From ZC4RG30 sp963726085 (GTDB lineage: Bacteria > Pseudomonadota > Gammaproteobacteria > Steroidobacterales > Steroidobacteraceae): a DNA stretch of 64,000 nt. The position numbers and the translations under genes were made by a program. The notes beneath the pieces were generated by a model. The model saw only the letters and a list, made by a program, of their open reading frames with translations, was not told the DNA's origin and ran no database searches. This document shows, in pieces, positions 17,755 to 25,803 of the stretch. The stretch spans positions 806,001 through 870,000 of the forward strand of contig CAVSAR010000001.1 of the NCBI GenBank assembly GCA_963726085.1, written 5' to 3'. The stretch's first letter is position 1. Every line of letters starts with the position of its first letter.

Positions 17755-18642
17755 ATGAAGCGAATCTTCCTGTTCATGGTCACCAACCTGGCCGTCATGC
17801 TGGTGCTGACCGTGGTGGCGCAGGGTGCTGGGCGTCGACCGGTACCTGGCAGCGCCCAGGGCGGCAGCCTGCGGCGGCCTGCTGGTGTTCGCCGCCCTGT
17901 TCGGTTTTGGCGGCGCCCTGATCTCGCTGGCCATGTCCAAGTGGATGGCCAAGCGCGCCATGGGCGTGCGCGTGATCAGCGCGCCGGCCAACGCCACCGA
18001 GCAGTGGCTGCTCGAACACCGTGCGCGCGCAGGCCCAGCTGGTGGGCATTCGGCATGCCGGAGGTCGGCATCTTCGAGTCACCCCAACCCAATGCCTTTG
18101 CCACCGGCGCCCGCCGCAACGCCGCGCTGGTGGCCGTGAGCAGCGGCCTGCTCAGCGACCATGCAGCAGAACGAGATCGAGGCGGTGCTCGGCCACGAAA
18201 TGACGCACGTGGCCAATGGCGACATGGTGACGCTGACGCTGATCCAGGGCGTGGTGAACACCTTCGTGATCTTTCTGTCGCGGATCATCGGCAAGATCGT
18301 CGACAAGGCGGTGTTGCGCAACGACGAACGGACGCGGCTCGGCCTACTTCGATCTGCGTGATGGTGACGCAGCTGCGTGCTCGGCATCCTGGCCAACATC
18401 ATCGTGATGTGGTTCTCGCGGCAGCGTGAGTTTCGGGCCGACCAGGGTGGCGCGCGCGCTGCCGGGACCGGCAACATGATCGCTGCGCTGCAGCGCCTGC
18501 AAGTCTTCTTCCGAGGCGCCAGCTGCCCGCGCAGATGGCTGCCTTTGGCATCGGTGGCGACGCTGGCAGCGGCTTGCGTCGCCTGTTCATGAGCCACCCG
18601 CCGCTGGAAGAACGGATTGCCGCATTGCAAAACTCGCGGTAA
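17755..18642 (+). CDS. htpX: Membrane zinc protease HtpX (multiply frameshifted)
   Basis: Inner-membrane M48 protease that degrades misfolded membrane proteins under heat or envelope stress. From ATG 17755: MKRIFLFMVTNLAVMLVL, then in shifted frames LGVDRYLA, GGLLVFAALFGFGGALISL, AKRAMGVRVI, PEVGIFESPQPNAFATGA, the zinc motif EAVLGHEMTHVANGD, FVIFLSRIIGKIVDKAV, MWFSRQREFRAD (third zinc ligand), and SHPPLEERIAAL before the stop. Length matches the family (about 295). At least five frame changes; the intervening blocks are intact, so base errors are likely. Confidence 0.9.
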
Positions 18643-18782
18643 CCCTGATTCTAACCCCCACCCCCCTTGCGGCCGGGTCGAGATTGCCAAAGTGGGCGCA
18701 ATCTCCGCCAATTTCGTGCCGAAAGGCTTTATATTTCCGCGCGGTCATAAGCCGGCGACCTGATCGATTGCAGAGGTGAATG

Positions 18783-19726
18783 ATGGGCATACCCCGATGG
18801 CTGGACAACGAGCGCCGCGCCGCTGAGCGAGCTGCCCAGGTTAAAGATCCGCAGGCGGACTCGGTGGAGTGGAGCCGCATCATCCCCTTCCTGCTCATGC
18901 ACGTGGCCTGCCTCGCCGTCATCTGGGTGGGCATCAGCTGGGTGGCCGTGATCGTGGCGCTGGTGGCCTACGTGGTGCGCATGTTTGCCATCACCGGCCT
19001 GTACCACCGCTACTTCTCGCACAAGACTTTCAAGACCTCGCGCGTCGGGCAGTTCATCTTCGGACTGCTGGGCGCGTCGGCCGTGCAGCGCGGACCGATC
19101 TGGTGGGCCGCGCATCACCGTCATCACCATGCCAATTCCGACCAGGAAGGGGACATCCACTCGCCCAAGCAAGTGGGTTTCTGGCGCGCGCACATGGGCT
19201 GGTTCCTGTCACGCAAGGGCTTCGCGCCGGATCTGCAAGTACGTGCGCGACCTGCTGCAGTTCCGTGAATTGCGCTGGCTGGATCGCTTCGACATCGCCA
19301 TCCCGTTCCTGCTGGGAGTGGGCATGTTCCTGCTGGGCCTGCTGCTGGAAAAGCAGGCGCCGCACCTGGGCACCGACCGACTGGCAGATGCTGGTGTGGG
19401 GTTTCTTCATCAGCACCGTGGTGTGCTATCACGCCACCTACACCATCAATTCCCTGTCGCACGTTTTCGGCAAGCAGCGCTATCGCACCGGCGACACCAG
19501 CCGCAACAACTGGATGCTGGCCATCCTGACGCTGGGCGAGGGTTGGCATAACAACCACCACCACTATCCCAATTCAGTGAAGCAGGGCTTCTACTGGTAC
19601 GAAATCGACGTCAGCTACTACATCCTCAAGGTGTTGTCCTGGCTGGGAATCATCTGGGACCTCAAGCCGGTTCCCGTCGACGCGCGCGACAACACCCCGC
19701 GGCGCATCCGCCCCGTCCGGCGCTAG
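18783..19726 (+). CDS. Acyl-CoA delta-9-type fatty acid desaturase (frameshifted)
   Basis: About 314 residues, integral membrane di-iron desaturase. The three histidine boxes are present: YHRYFSH, AHHRHHHANSD and WHNNHHHYP, with hydrophobic helices between. Two single-base shifts are seen: near 19232 (PDL then KYVRDLLQF) and near 19375 (before WQMLVWGFF); the span is exactly two bases over a multiple of three. GAGG precedes ATG 18783; ATG 18780 is also possible. The cyclopropane synthase downstream acts on unsaturated chains, so both fit membrane lipid modification. Confidence 0.9.
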
Positions 19727-19821
19727 CCGGCGTAAGGCGCCCAGGGCGCCCGGCCTTAAAGTTTTGGCCCGGGCCGCGGCGGCACTTGAAATTGCCGCCC
19801 CTTCCACAGCATCCTGCCGGG

Positions 19822-21114
19822 ATGAACTCGACCTCCAAGCCCACAATCGTCCCGGGCGACATTGCCAATGACGCCGCCCCGGCGGGATCCGGAATGCTGG
19901 CCGGCATGGCCCGCCGCGCCTTGCTGGCACGCCTCGGCAAGCTGCAGGACGGGGAGATCCGCCTGCAGGATGCCACCGGCGCCCAGCGCTTTGGCGCGCG
20001 CACCGCGCGCTGCGGGCTGTCAGTCACGATCTCGGTTCGCGACCCGGAGTTTTATTCACTGGCCGCCTTTGGCGGCACGGTGGGTGCCGGCGAGTCGTAC
20101 ATCAGTGGCCACTGGCAATGCGATGACCTGACCGCCCTGGTGCGCATCATGGTGCAGAACCGGCACGTGATGGAGGGACTGGAGAGCGGCCTGGGCGCCA
20201 CCACGGCGCGACTGGCACGCCGTGCGCTGCACTGGGCCAACCGCAACAGCCGCAGTGGCAGCGCCCGCAACATTGCCGCGCACTACGATCTTGGCAATGA
20301 GCTGTACAAGCTGATGCTCGACGACACCATGGCGTATTCGTGCGGCATCTTCCTGCACGACGATGCCACGCTGCACGAAGCCTCCATTGCCAAGTTCGAT
20401 GCCGTGTGCCGCAAGCTGGCCCTGACCAGCAGCGACCACCTGGTGGAGATCGGCACCGGCTGGGGCGGGCTGGCGATCCATGCTGCCGAGCAGTATGGCT
20501 GCCGCGTGACCACCACCACCATCTCGCGCGAGCAGCACGATTTCGCGCGCGAGAAGATTGCCGCGCGCGGACTGTCCGGTCGCATCACGCTGCTGTTCGA
20601 GGATTACCGCGACCTCAAGGGACAGTTCGACAAGCTGGTGTCCATCGAGATGATCGAGGCCGTGGGCGCCAGGTACCTGGACACCTACTTCGCCAAGTGC
20701 TCCTCACTGCTCAAGGCCTCCGGCGCGATGCTGCTGCAGGCCATCACCATGCAGGACCAGTACTACGCGCGCGCCTTGCGGTCGGTGGATTACATCCAGC
20801 GATTCGTGTTCCCGGGCAGCTTCATCCCTTCGGTCACGGCTATCAGCGAATCGGTATGCCGCGTGACCGACATGAAGCTGTTCAACCTCGAGGACATCGG
20901 CCCGCACTACGCCCCGACGCTGCGCATCTGGCGCGAGCGCTTCATGGCCAACCTGGCGCAGGTGCGCAACCTGGGCTACCCGGACAGCTTTGCGCGGCTG
21001 TGGGAGTTCTACCTGTGCTACTGCGAGGGTGGGTTTGCCGAGCGGCAGCTGGGCGATGTGCAGATGCTGCTGACCAAGCCGGATTGCCGCCGCGCGGCCA
21101 TAGCCGCGGCCTGA
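19822..21114 (+). CDS. cfa: Cyclopropane-fatty-acyl-phospholipid synthase family methyltransferase
   Basis: 430 residues. Adds a methylene from SAM across cis double bonds in membrane phospholipids. Seen: an N-terminal SCP2-like region (about 40-110), AHYDLGNELYKLMLDDTMAYSCGIF, the SAM-binding VEIGTGWGGLAIHAAE, SIEMIEAVGARYLDTYF, and IQRFVFPGSFIPS. ATG at 19822 is in a short gap after the desaturase. Two bases separate it from the next gene, indicating co-transcription. Confidence 0.94.
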   Translation: MNSTSKPTIVPGDIANDAAPAGSGMLAGMARRALLARLGKLQDGEIRLQDATGAQRFGARTARCGLSVTISVRDPEFYSLAAFGGTVGAGESYISGHWQCDDLTALVRIMVQNRHVMEGLESGLGATTARLARRALHWANRNSRSGSARNIAAHYDLGNELYKLMLDDTMAYSCGIFLHDDATLHEASIAKFDAVCRKLALTSSDHLVEIGTGWGGLAIHAAEQYGCRVTTTTISREQHDFAREKIAARGLSGRITLLFEDYRDLKGQFDKLVSIEMIEAVGARYLDTYFAKCSSLLKASGAMLLQAITMQDQYYARALRSVDYIQRFVFPGSFIPSVTAISESVCRVTDMKLFNLEDIGPHYAPTLRIWRERFMANLAQVRNLGYPDSFARLWEFYLCYCEGGFAERQLGDVQMLLTKPDCRRAAIAAA

Positions 21115-21115
21115 A

Positions 21116-22531
21116 GTGGACCTGCTGGGGCGCCTGCGCGAGCTGGTGGGCAGCGCGGCGCTGCTGACCGAGCCGCAGGACAAGGCGCCCTTTCTCACTG
21201 ACCATCGGCGGCTGTTCCACGGCGACGCCCTGGCCGTGGTCGAGCCCGCCGCCACCGCGGAGGTCTCGCGGCTGCTGGCCTGGTGCAATGAGGCGGGCAT
21301 CGGGGTGGTGCCGCAGGGGGGCAATACCGGTTACTGCGGTGGCGCGACGCCCGATGCAACCGGCCGCCAGATCGTGCTGTCCATGCGCCGCATGCATCGC
21401 ATCCGCTCGGTGGATGCGGCCAGCCACTGCCTGGTGGCCGAGGCCGGCTGCACCCTGGCCTCGGTGCAGGCCGCCGCCGACGCCGCGCAGCGCCTGTTCC
21501 CCTTGAGCCTTGGATCCGAAGGCAGCTGCCAGATCGGTGGCAACCTGGCCACCAATGCCGGCGGCACGGCAGTACTGCGCTACGGAATGATGCGCGACCT
21601 GACGCTAGGGATCGAAGTCGTGCTGGCCGATGGCCGCGTGATCGAGCACCTCGCGGGGCTGCGCAAGGACAACACCGGCTACGACCTGAAGGACCTGATG
21701 ATCGGCAGCGAAGGGACCCTGGGGGTCATCACGGCCGCCTGCCTCAAGCTGTTCCCCAGGCCGCACAGCTTCGCCACGGCGTGGATCAGCGTGCCGGATC
21801 CGCAGTCGGCCATCGCGCTGCTGGGCCGACTGCGCGCCGCCAGCGGCGATCGCGTGACCAGCTGCGAACTGATCCCGCAGGCGGCCCTGCAACTGTTGCT
21901 GGCACACATACCGGCGGCGCGCGACCCGGCAACCACTGCGGCTGCCTGGTACCTGCTGATGGAACTGAGCAGCAGCGCCAGTGACGATCTGGACGCGCTG
22001 CTTGAAGCATCCCTGGCCGAGGCCATCGAGGCCGGCGAGGCACTGGACGCGGCCATCGCCCGATCCGGGGAACAGCGTTTGAATTTCTGGCGACTGCGCG
22101 AGAGCGTCCCGGAAGCGCAGCGCCGCGCCGGCGGCAGCCTCAAGCATGACATCAGCGTCGCCGTGGCCGCAGTGCCGGAATTGATCCGGCGCGGTGCACA
22201 ACTGGCCGCACAGCTGGTGCCCGAAGGCTTCCTGGTTGCCTACGGGCATGCCGGAGACGGCAACCTGCACTTCAACGTCAGCCAGCGGCCAGGGACCGAC
22301 CCGGCGCTGTTTCGCTCGCGCGAGGCGCCTTTGCAGCGTGCCATCCATGACCTGGTGGCGGCCATGGGCGGCAGCTTCAGCGCCGAGCACGGCATCGGCC
22401 AGCTCAAGGTCGCGGAACTGGAACGCTATGCCCAGCCCAGCCAACTGGCCGCCATGCGCAGCATCAAGCGCGCCCTGGATCCCAACCAGATCCTGAACCC
22501 GGGAAAGGTGCTGCGCCGTTCCGCGTTATGA
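21116..22531 (+). CDS. FAD-linked D-2-hydroxyacid dehydrogenase (D-2-hydroxyglutarate/D-lactate type)
   Basis: 471 residues, VAO-type flavoprotein. Seen: FAD-binding VPQGGNTGYCGGATPD, LGSEGSCQIGGNLATNAGG, DLKDLMIGSEGTLGVIT, and in the C-terminal FAD-oxidase domain GHAGDGNLHFNV and AEHGIGQLK. These two C-terminal motifs are typical of D2HGDH and D-lactate dehydrogenases, which feed electrons to quinone or an ETF. GTG at 21116 follows the cfa stop by one base. Exact substrate cannot be read from sequence. Confidence 0.88.
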   Translation: MDLLGRLRELVGSAALLTEPQDKAPFLTDHRRLFHGDALAVVEPAATAEVSRLLAWCNEAGIGVVPQGGNTGYCGGATPDATGRQIVLSMRRMHRIRSVDAASHCLVAEAGCTLASVQAAADAAQRLFPLSLGSEGSCQIGGNLATNAGGTAVLRYGMMRDLTLGIEVVLADGRVIEHLAGLRKDNTGYDLKDLMIGSEGTLGVITAACLKLFPRPHSFATAWISVPDPQSAIALLGRLRAASGDRVTSCELIPQAALQLLLAHIPAARDPATTAAAWYLLMELSSSASDDLDALLEASLAEAIEAGEALDAAIARSGEQRLNFWRLRESVPEAQRRAGGSLKHDISVAVAAVPELIRRGAQLAAQLVPEGFLVAYGHAGDGNLHFNVSQRPGTDPALFRSREAPLQRAIHDLVAAMGGSFSAEHGIGQLKVAELERYAQPSQLAAMRSIKRALDPNQILNPGKVLRRSAL

Positions 22532-22572
22532 TCGCCCGCAGGTCAGGTTGGATAAAACGCAAAGGGGGTCGA

Positions 22573-23031
22573 ATGAACCGCATTTCAGGGACTGTGCTGG
22601 CTGGGGCCATGGTGTTTGCGCTCAGCGCCACTGCCGGGGTATCGCTCAACGGCGTACGCATCGGGGCCAAGGACCCGGCCGCGGTGGAGAAATTCTACAA
22701 GGCAGCCTTCGGCATGCAGGAAGTGCAGCGCATCCAGCAACCGACCATGCTCGAGGTGATGCTGGATTTCGGCGCCACCGTGGAGGCGGCCAAGGCCAAT
22801 GGCAACGCGGACCTGGTCATCATGCAGCGCGCCAGCGACGACGTGAAGGATGACCTGCCGCACGTGGTGTTCAACGTGACGGACATGGCCGCCACGGTGG
22901 CCGCGATCAAGGCAGCCGGTGGCAAGATGCAGCGCGAACCGTTTGAGTTCGGCAAGACCGGCATCCTGATCGGCATGGGCGTGGACCCGGCTGGCAATCT
23001 CTTCGAGATGATCCAGCAGCCCAAGAAATAG
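22573..23031 (+). CDS. Exported VOC (glyoxalase-fold) protein
   Basis: 152 residues. An N-terminal signal peptide (TVLAGAMVFALSATAG) is followed by a single complete VOC domain: VRIGAKDPAAVEKFYKAAFGMQEVQRI at the start and DPAGNLFEMIQQ at the end, with a conserved HVVFNVTDM. VOC proteins bind a metal and isomerise or cleave vicinal oxygen compounds, nearly always in the cytoplasm, so export is unusual. AAAGGGGG precedes the ATG. It stands alone between same-strand flavoprotein and convergent tesB. Confidence 0.82.
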   Translation: MNRISGTVLAGAMVFALSATAGVSLNGVRIGAKDPAAVEKFYKAAFGMQEVQRIQQPTMLEVMLDFGATVEAAKANGNADLVIMQRASDDVKDDLPHVVFNVTDMAATVAAIKAAGGKMQREPFEFGKTGILIGMGVDPAGNLFEMIQQPKK

Positions 23032-23035
23032 CGCG

Positions 23036-23911
23036 CTAGGCGGGCGCCTGCGCCGCAGGCGTCACGCGCAGCAGCCCTTCCTGTGCGGCGCTGGCCACCA
23101 GCCGTCCGTCGCGCGCAAACAGGCTGGCGCGAGCGAAGCCCCGGGCCCCCGAGGCGCTGGGGCTTTCGATGGAATACAGCAGCCAGTCGTCCACGCGCAT
23201 GGGCCGGTGGAACCACATGGCGTGGTCGATGCTGGCCACCACGATCCCGGGGCTGGCCATGGTGTAGCCATGGGGCCGCAGGGCCGTGCCAATCAGGTAG
23301 TAGTCCGAGACATACGCCAGCAGGCAGCGGTGCTGCTGGTCGTCATCGCCGAGCTTGTCCACGGTGCGAAACCACACGTCCTGGCGCGGCGGCTCGCGTT
23401 GCGGCCGCACGTACTGCACCGGCTGCACGCTGCGAAACTCAAAGGGCGAGTCCCGACCGGTGAACCGCTCGACCGCCGCCGGCAGCGGCGCATGCTGCGC
23501 CTCGATCACATCCCGCAGGTCCGGCAACGATTCCGGTGGCGGCACATCGGGCATGGGCAGCTGGTGGTCGAGGCCGACCTCCGGTACCTGGAACGAGGCG
23601 GACATGTGGAAGATCTGCTCGCCATGCTGGATCGCCACCACGCGGCGGCTGGAAAAACTGTGGCCATCGCGGCTGCGGTCCACCTCATAGACGATGGGCG
23701 CATTGAAATCGCCGCGCCGCAGGAAGTAGGCATGCAATGAGTGCACGTAGCGGCCATCCACCGTGGCGTACGCCGCGCGCAATGCCTGGCCCAGCACCTG
23801 GCCACCGAAGACCTGCGCACTGCCGATGTCGCGGCTGGTGCCGCGGAACAGGTTGATCTCCAGGCGCTCAAGCTCCAGCAGCCGCAGCAGATCCGACAGA
23901 GAGTGCTGCAC
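23036..23911 (-). CDS. tesB: Acyl-CoA thioesterase II
   Basis: 291 residues with two tandem hot-dog domains. Seen: LFRGTSRDIGSAQVFGGQVLGQALRAA, VHSLHAYFLRRGD, YEVDRSRDGHSFSSRRV at the N-terminal domain, and SIDHAMWFHRP, DDWLLYSIESPSASGARGF in the second, including the catalytic Asp of ASIDHAMWF. Hydrolyses medium- and long-chain acyl-CoA in the cytoplasm. GTG at 23911 lies 4 bases after the FNR stop, so the pair is co-transcribed. Confidence 0.95.
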   Translation of the reverse strand: MQHSLSDLLRLLELERLEINLFRGTSRDIGSAQVFGGQVLGQALRAAYATVDGRYVHSLHAYFLRRGDFNAPIVYEVDRSRDGHSFSSRRVVAIQHGEQIFHMSASFQVPEVGLDHQLPMPDVPPPESLPDLRDVIEAQHAPLPAAVERFTGRDSPFEFRSVQPVQYVRPQREPPRQDVWFRTVDKLGDDDQQHRCLLAYVSDYYLIGTALRPHGYTMASPGIVVASIDHAMWFHRPMRVDDWLLYSIESPSASGARGFARASLFARDGRLVASAAQEGLLRVTPAAQAPA

Positions 23912-23915
23912 GGGC

Positions 23916-24962
23916 TCAGGCCTTGGGAGGATCGGGCACACCCAGCCGCTGGTGCATGATGGGACTGGTAGTCGTGTACTGCAGGAACTGGCGCTTTTCC
24001 GGGTACAGGTGATGCTGGATGGCAAAGGCGGCCAGTGCCGCCTCGTGAAAGCCCGACAGGATCAGCTTCTTCTTGCCCGGGTAGGTATTGATGTCACCGA
24101 CGGCGAAGATTCCCGGCACGCTGGTCTGGAACTTCTCGGTGTCCACCTTGAGCGCACGCTTTTCCAGCTCCATCCCCCATTCGGCAATCGGGCCGAGCTT
24201 GGGATGCAGGCCGAAGAACGCCAGCAGCCGGTCGGCCGGCACTGCGGTCTCGGTGCCGTCGCCGCCCTTGACGCTGACTCCCGTCAGCACGCCGTCTGCG
24301 TGGGCAATTGCGCTGGCCGTTCCCTCGATGAATCGCATCCGGCCTGCGGCCACCAGCGCATGCATCTTGGCCACCGATGCCGGGGCGGCACGAAACTCCG
24401 GGCGCCGGTGCACCAGCGTCAGGGACGCGGCACGCTCGACCAGGTCCAGCGTCCAGTCCAGCGCCGAGTCCCCGCCGCCGAATATGACCAGGTGCTTGCC
24501 CTGAAATTCCGCCGCGCGCTGCACGCGATAGAACAGCTGCGTGTTCTCGAACGCATCGCTGCCCTCCACGCCCAGGCGCCGTGGCTGGAATGAACCCACG
24601 CCACCGGCAATGACTATCGCGCCGGCGTCGAACTGCAGTCCGCCGGCGGTGGCCACATCGAAGCGGCCGTCATCGCGCTTGTGCACGTGCGTGACCTCGT
24701 GGCCCAGGTGCATGCCAGCGCCAAAGGGCTTGATCTGTTCGAGCAGTCGGTCGACCAGTTCCTGCGCGCCGCACACTGGCAACGCGGGAATGTCGTAGAT
24801 GGGTTTCTCCGGGTACAGCTCCGCGCACTGGCCACCGGGCCGTTCCAGCGAATCCAGCACGTGGGCCTTGATGCCCAGCAGTCCCAGTTCAAATACCTGG
24901 AACAGGCCGCAGGGGCCCGCGCCCACGATGACGACTTCGGTCTGGATCACGTGCTCAGGCAC
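23916..24962 (-). CDS. Ferredoxin/flavodoxin-NADP reductase, thioredoxin-reductase-like
   Basis: 348 residues. Two dinucleotide-binding folds: VIVGAGPCGLFQVFELG (FAD) and IFGGGDSALDWTLDL (NADPH), with GIFAVGDINTYPGKKKLI at the FAD end. It lacks the CxxC disulfide of thioredoxin reductase, as in YumC-type FNRs, so it passes electrons to ferredoxin or flavodoxin. The ATG lies eight bases inside the end of the preceding gene. A ferredoxin partner is encoded at the left edge of the window, but no link is shown. Confidence 0.92.
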   Translation of the reverse strand: MPEHVIQTEVVIVGAGPCGLFQVFELGLLGIKAHVLDSLERPGGQCAELYPEKPIYDIPALPVCGAQELVDRLLEQIKPFGAGMHLGHEVTHVHKRDDGRFDVATAGGLQFDAGAIVIAGGVGSFQPRRLGVEGSDAFENTQLFYRVQRAAEFQGKHLVIFGGGDSALDWTLDLVERAASLTLVHRRPEFRAAPASVAKMHALVAAGRMRFIEGTASAIAHADGVLTGVSVKGGDGTETAVPADRLLAFFGLHPKLGPIAEWGMELEKRALKVDTEKFQTSVPGIFAVGDINTYPGKKKLILSGFHEAALAAFAIQHHLYPEKRQFLQYTTTSPIMHQRLGVPDPPKA

Positions 24963-25254
24963 GACCCGCGTTGGAGTCGGTGGGCGTGTGGTAGTACTCG
25001 CTGTCCGACGCCAGCTCGCGAATCAGGCGCTTGAGTTCCTCCAGGCGGGCCTCCGCCGTGCTCACCGGCAGGCAGTCCTGGCAGCGCGGATCCCCACAGG
25101 GCTGCCGCGAGTACAGCCAGTACTGGACGGCGCCGGCCAGCAGGCCGTCGGCGATGTCCCACAGGTCCGCATCCTTGTCCTTGTCGGCCAGCTTGTTGCC
25201 CAGATCCACTGCCTTGGCAAAGGCTGACTCGAAACTCTCGGGGGTCACGCTCAT
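24955..25254 (-). CDS. Small cytoplasmic protein with Cys cluster, unknown function
   Basis: 99 residues, acidic and helical (FESAFAKAVDLGNKLADKDKDADLWDIADGLLAGAVQYWLY). The middle holds CGDPRCQDC, three cysteines that could bind metal or a cluster. It overlaps the start of the ferredoxin reductase, so it is likely translated with it and might serve it. ATG at 25254 has no ribosome binding site, while a perfect TATAAT lies about 10 bases upstream, so the mRNA may be leaderless. I do not recognise the family. Confidence 0.68.
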   Translation of the reverse strand: MSVTPESFESAFAKAVDLGNKLADKDKDADLWDIADGLLAGAVQYWLYSRQPCGDPRCQDCLPVSTAEARLEELKRLIRELASDSEYYHTPTDSNAGRA

Positions 25255-25263
25255 ATGATGGAA

Positions 25264-25269
25264 ATTATA
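25264..25269 (-). promoter_or_regulatory. -10 box TATAAT for the 99-residue protein/FNR/tesB operon
   Basis: A consensus TATAAT on the minus strand ends ten bases before the ATG at 25254. No good -35 is seen 16-18 bases upstream. It predicts transcription starting at or within a few bases of the start codon. Confidence 0.5.
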
Positions 25270-25290
25270 CGCAGTTGTGGTCGCCCGGGA

Positions 25291-25319
25291 TTGACTATTA
25301 CTGCCTGTGCAGATACTGT
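25291..25319 (+). promoter_or_regulatory. Promoter of the MarR-type regulator
   Basis: TTGACT (25291-25296) is followed by TACTGT at 25314-25319 (17-base spacer) or GATACT at 25312-25317 (15-base). The start codon at 25326 comes directly after, so the 5' leader would be very short or absent. The region is shared with the divergent operon and is a likely MarR binding site. Confidence 0.5.
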
Positions 25320-25325
25320 GACTGT

Positions 25326-25799
25326 ATGAATCCAGAAAAACAGACCGTCAATGAGTTCTACAGCGGCGATCGCTGGTCGGCCGAAGAGTCGATCGGGTAT
25401 TTGCTGCGTACGACAGTATCCACATTGATGCGCGCGGCCGAGACCGAGATGCGACCGTACGGCCTCACCGCCGTGCAGTGGGCGCCGCTGATGATCATTT
25501 CCCGCGGCGGCAATCCCACCGCTGCCAGCCTGGCGCGTGACCTCAACACCGATACCGGTGCGATGACACGCATGCTCGATCGCCTTGAAGCCAAGGGCCT
25601 GCTGGCGCGCAATCGCAGCGCCACGGATCGACGCGTGGTGATGCTGACGCTGACCGACCAGGGGCGCGAACTCACGACGCTGATCCCGCACCACCTGGCG
25701 CGCGTCTACAACAATCACCTGTCCGGGTTTTCGCAGGAAGAATTCGCGCAGCTCAAGCAGATGCTGCGCCGGATCATCTCCAACCGCGACGTGGTCTGA
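25326..25799 (+). CDS. MarR-family transcriptional regulator
   Basis: 157 residues. The winged helix is complete: helices around LTAVQWAPLMIISRG, recognition region NPTAASLARDLNTDTGAMTRMLDRLEAKGLLAR, and the wing NRSATDRRVVMLTLTDQGREL. MarR dimers usually repress neighbouring transport or redox genes in response to small aromatic ligands. It is divergent from the FNR/tesB operon and convergent with an ABC exporter four bases away; either could be its target. Start ATG at 25326. Confidence 0.93.
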   Translation: MNPEKQTVNEFYSGDRWSAEESIGYLLRTTVSTLMRAAETEMRPYGLTAVQWAPLMIISRGGNPTAASLARDLNTDTGAMTRMLDRLEAKGLLARNRSATDRRVVMLTLTDQGRELTTLIPHHLARVYNNHLSGFSQEEFAQLKQMLRRIISNRDVV

Positions 25800-25803
25800 A
25801 AAA

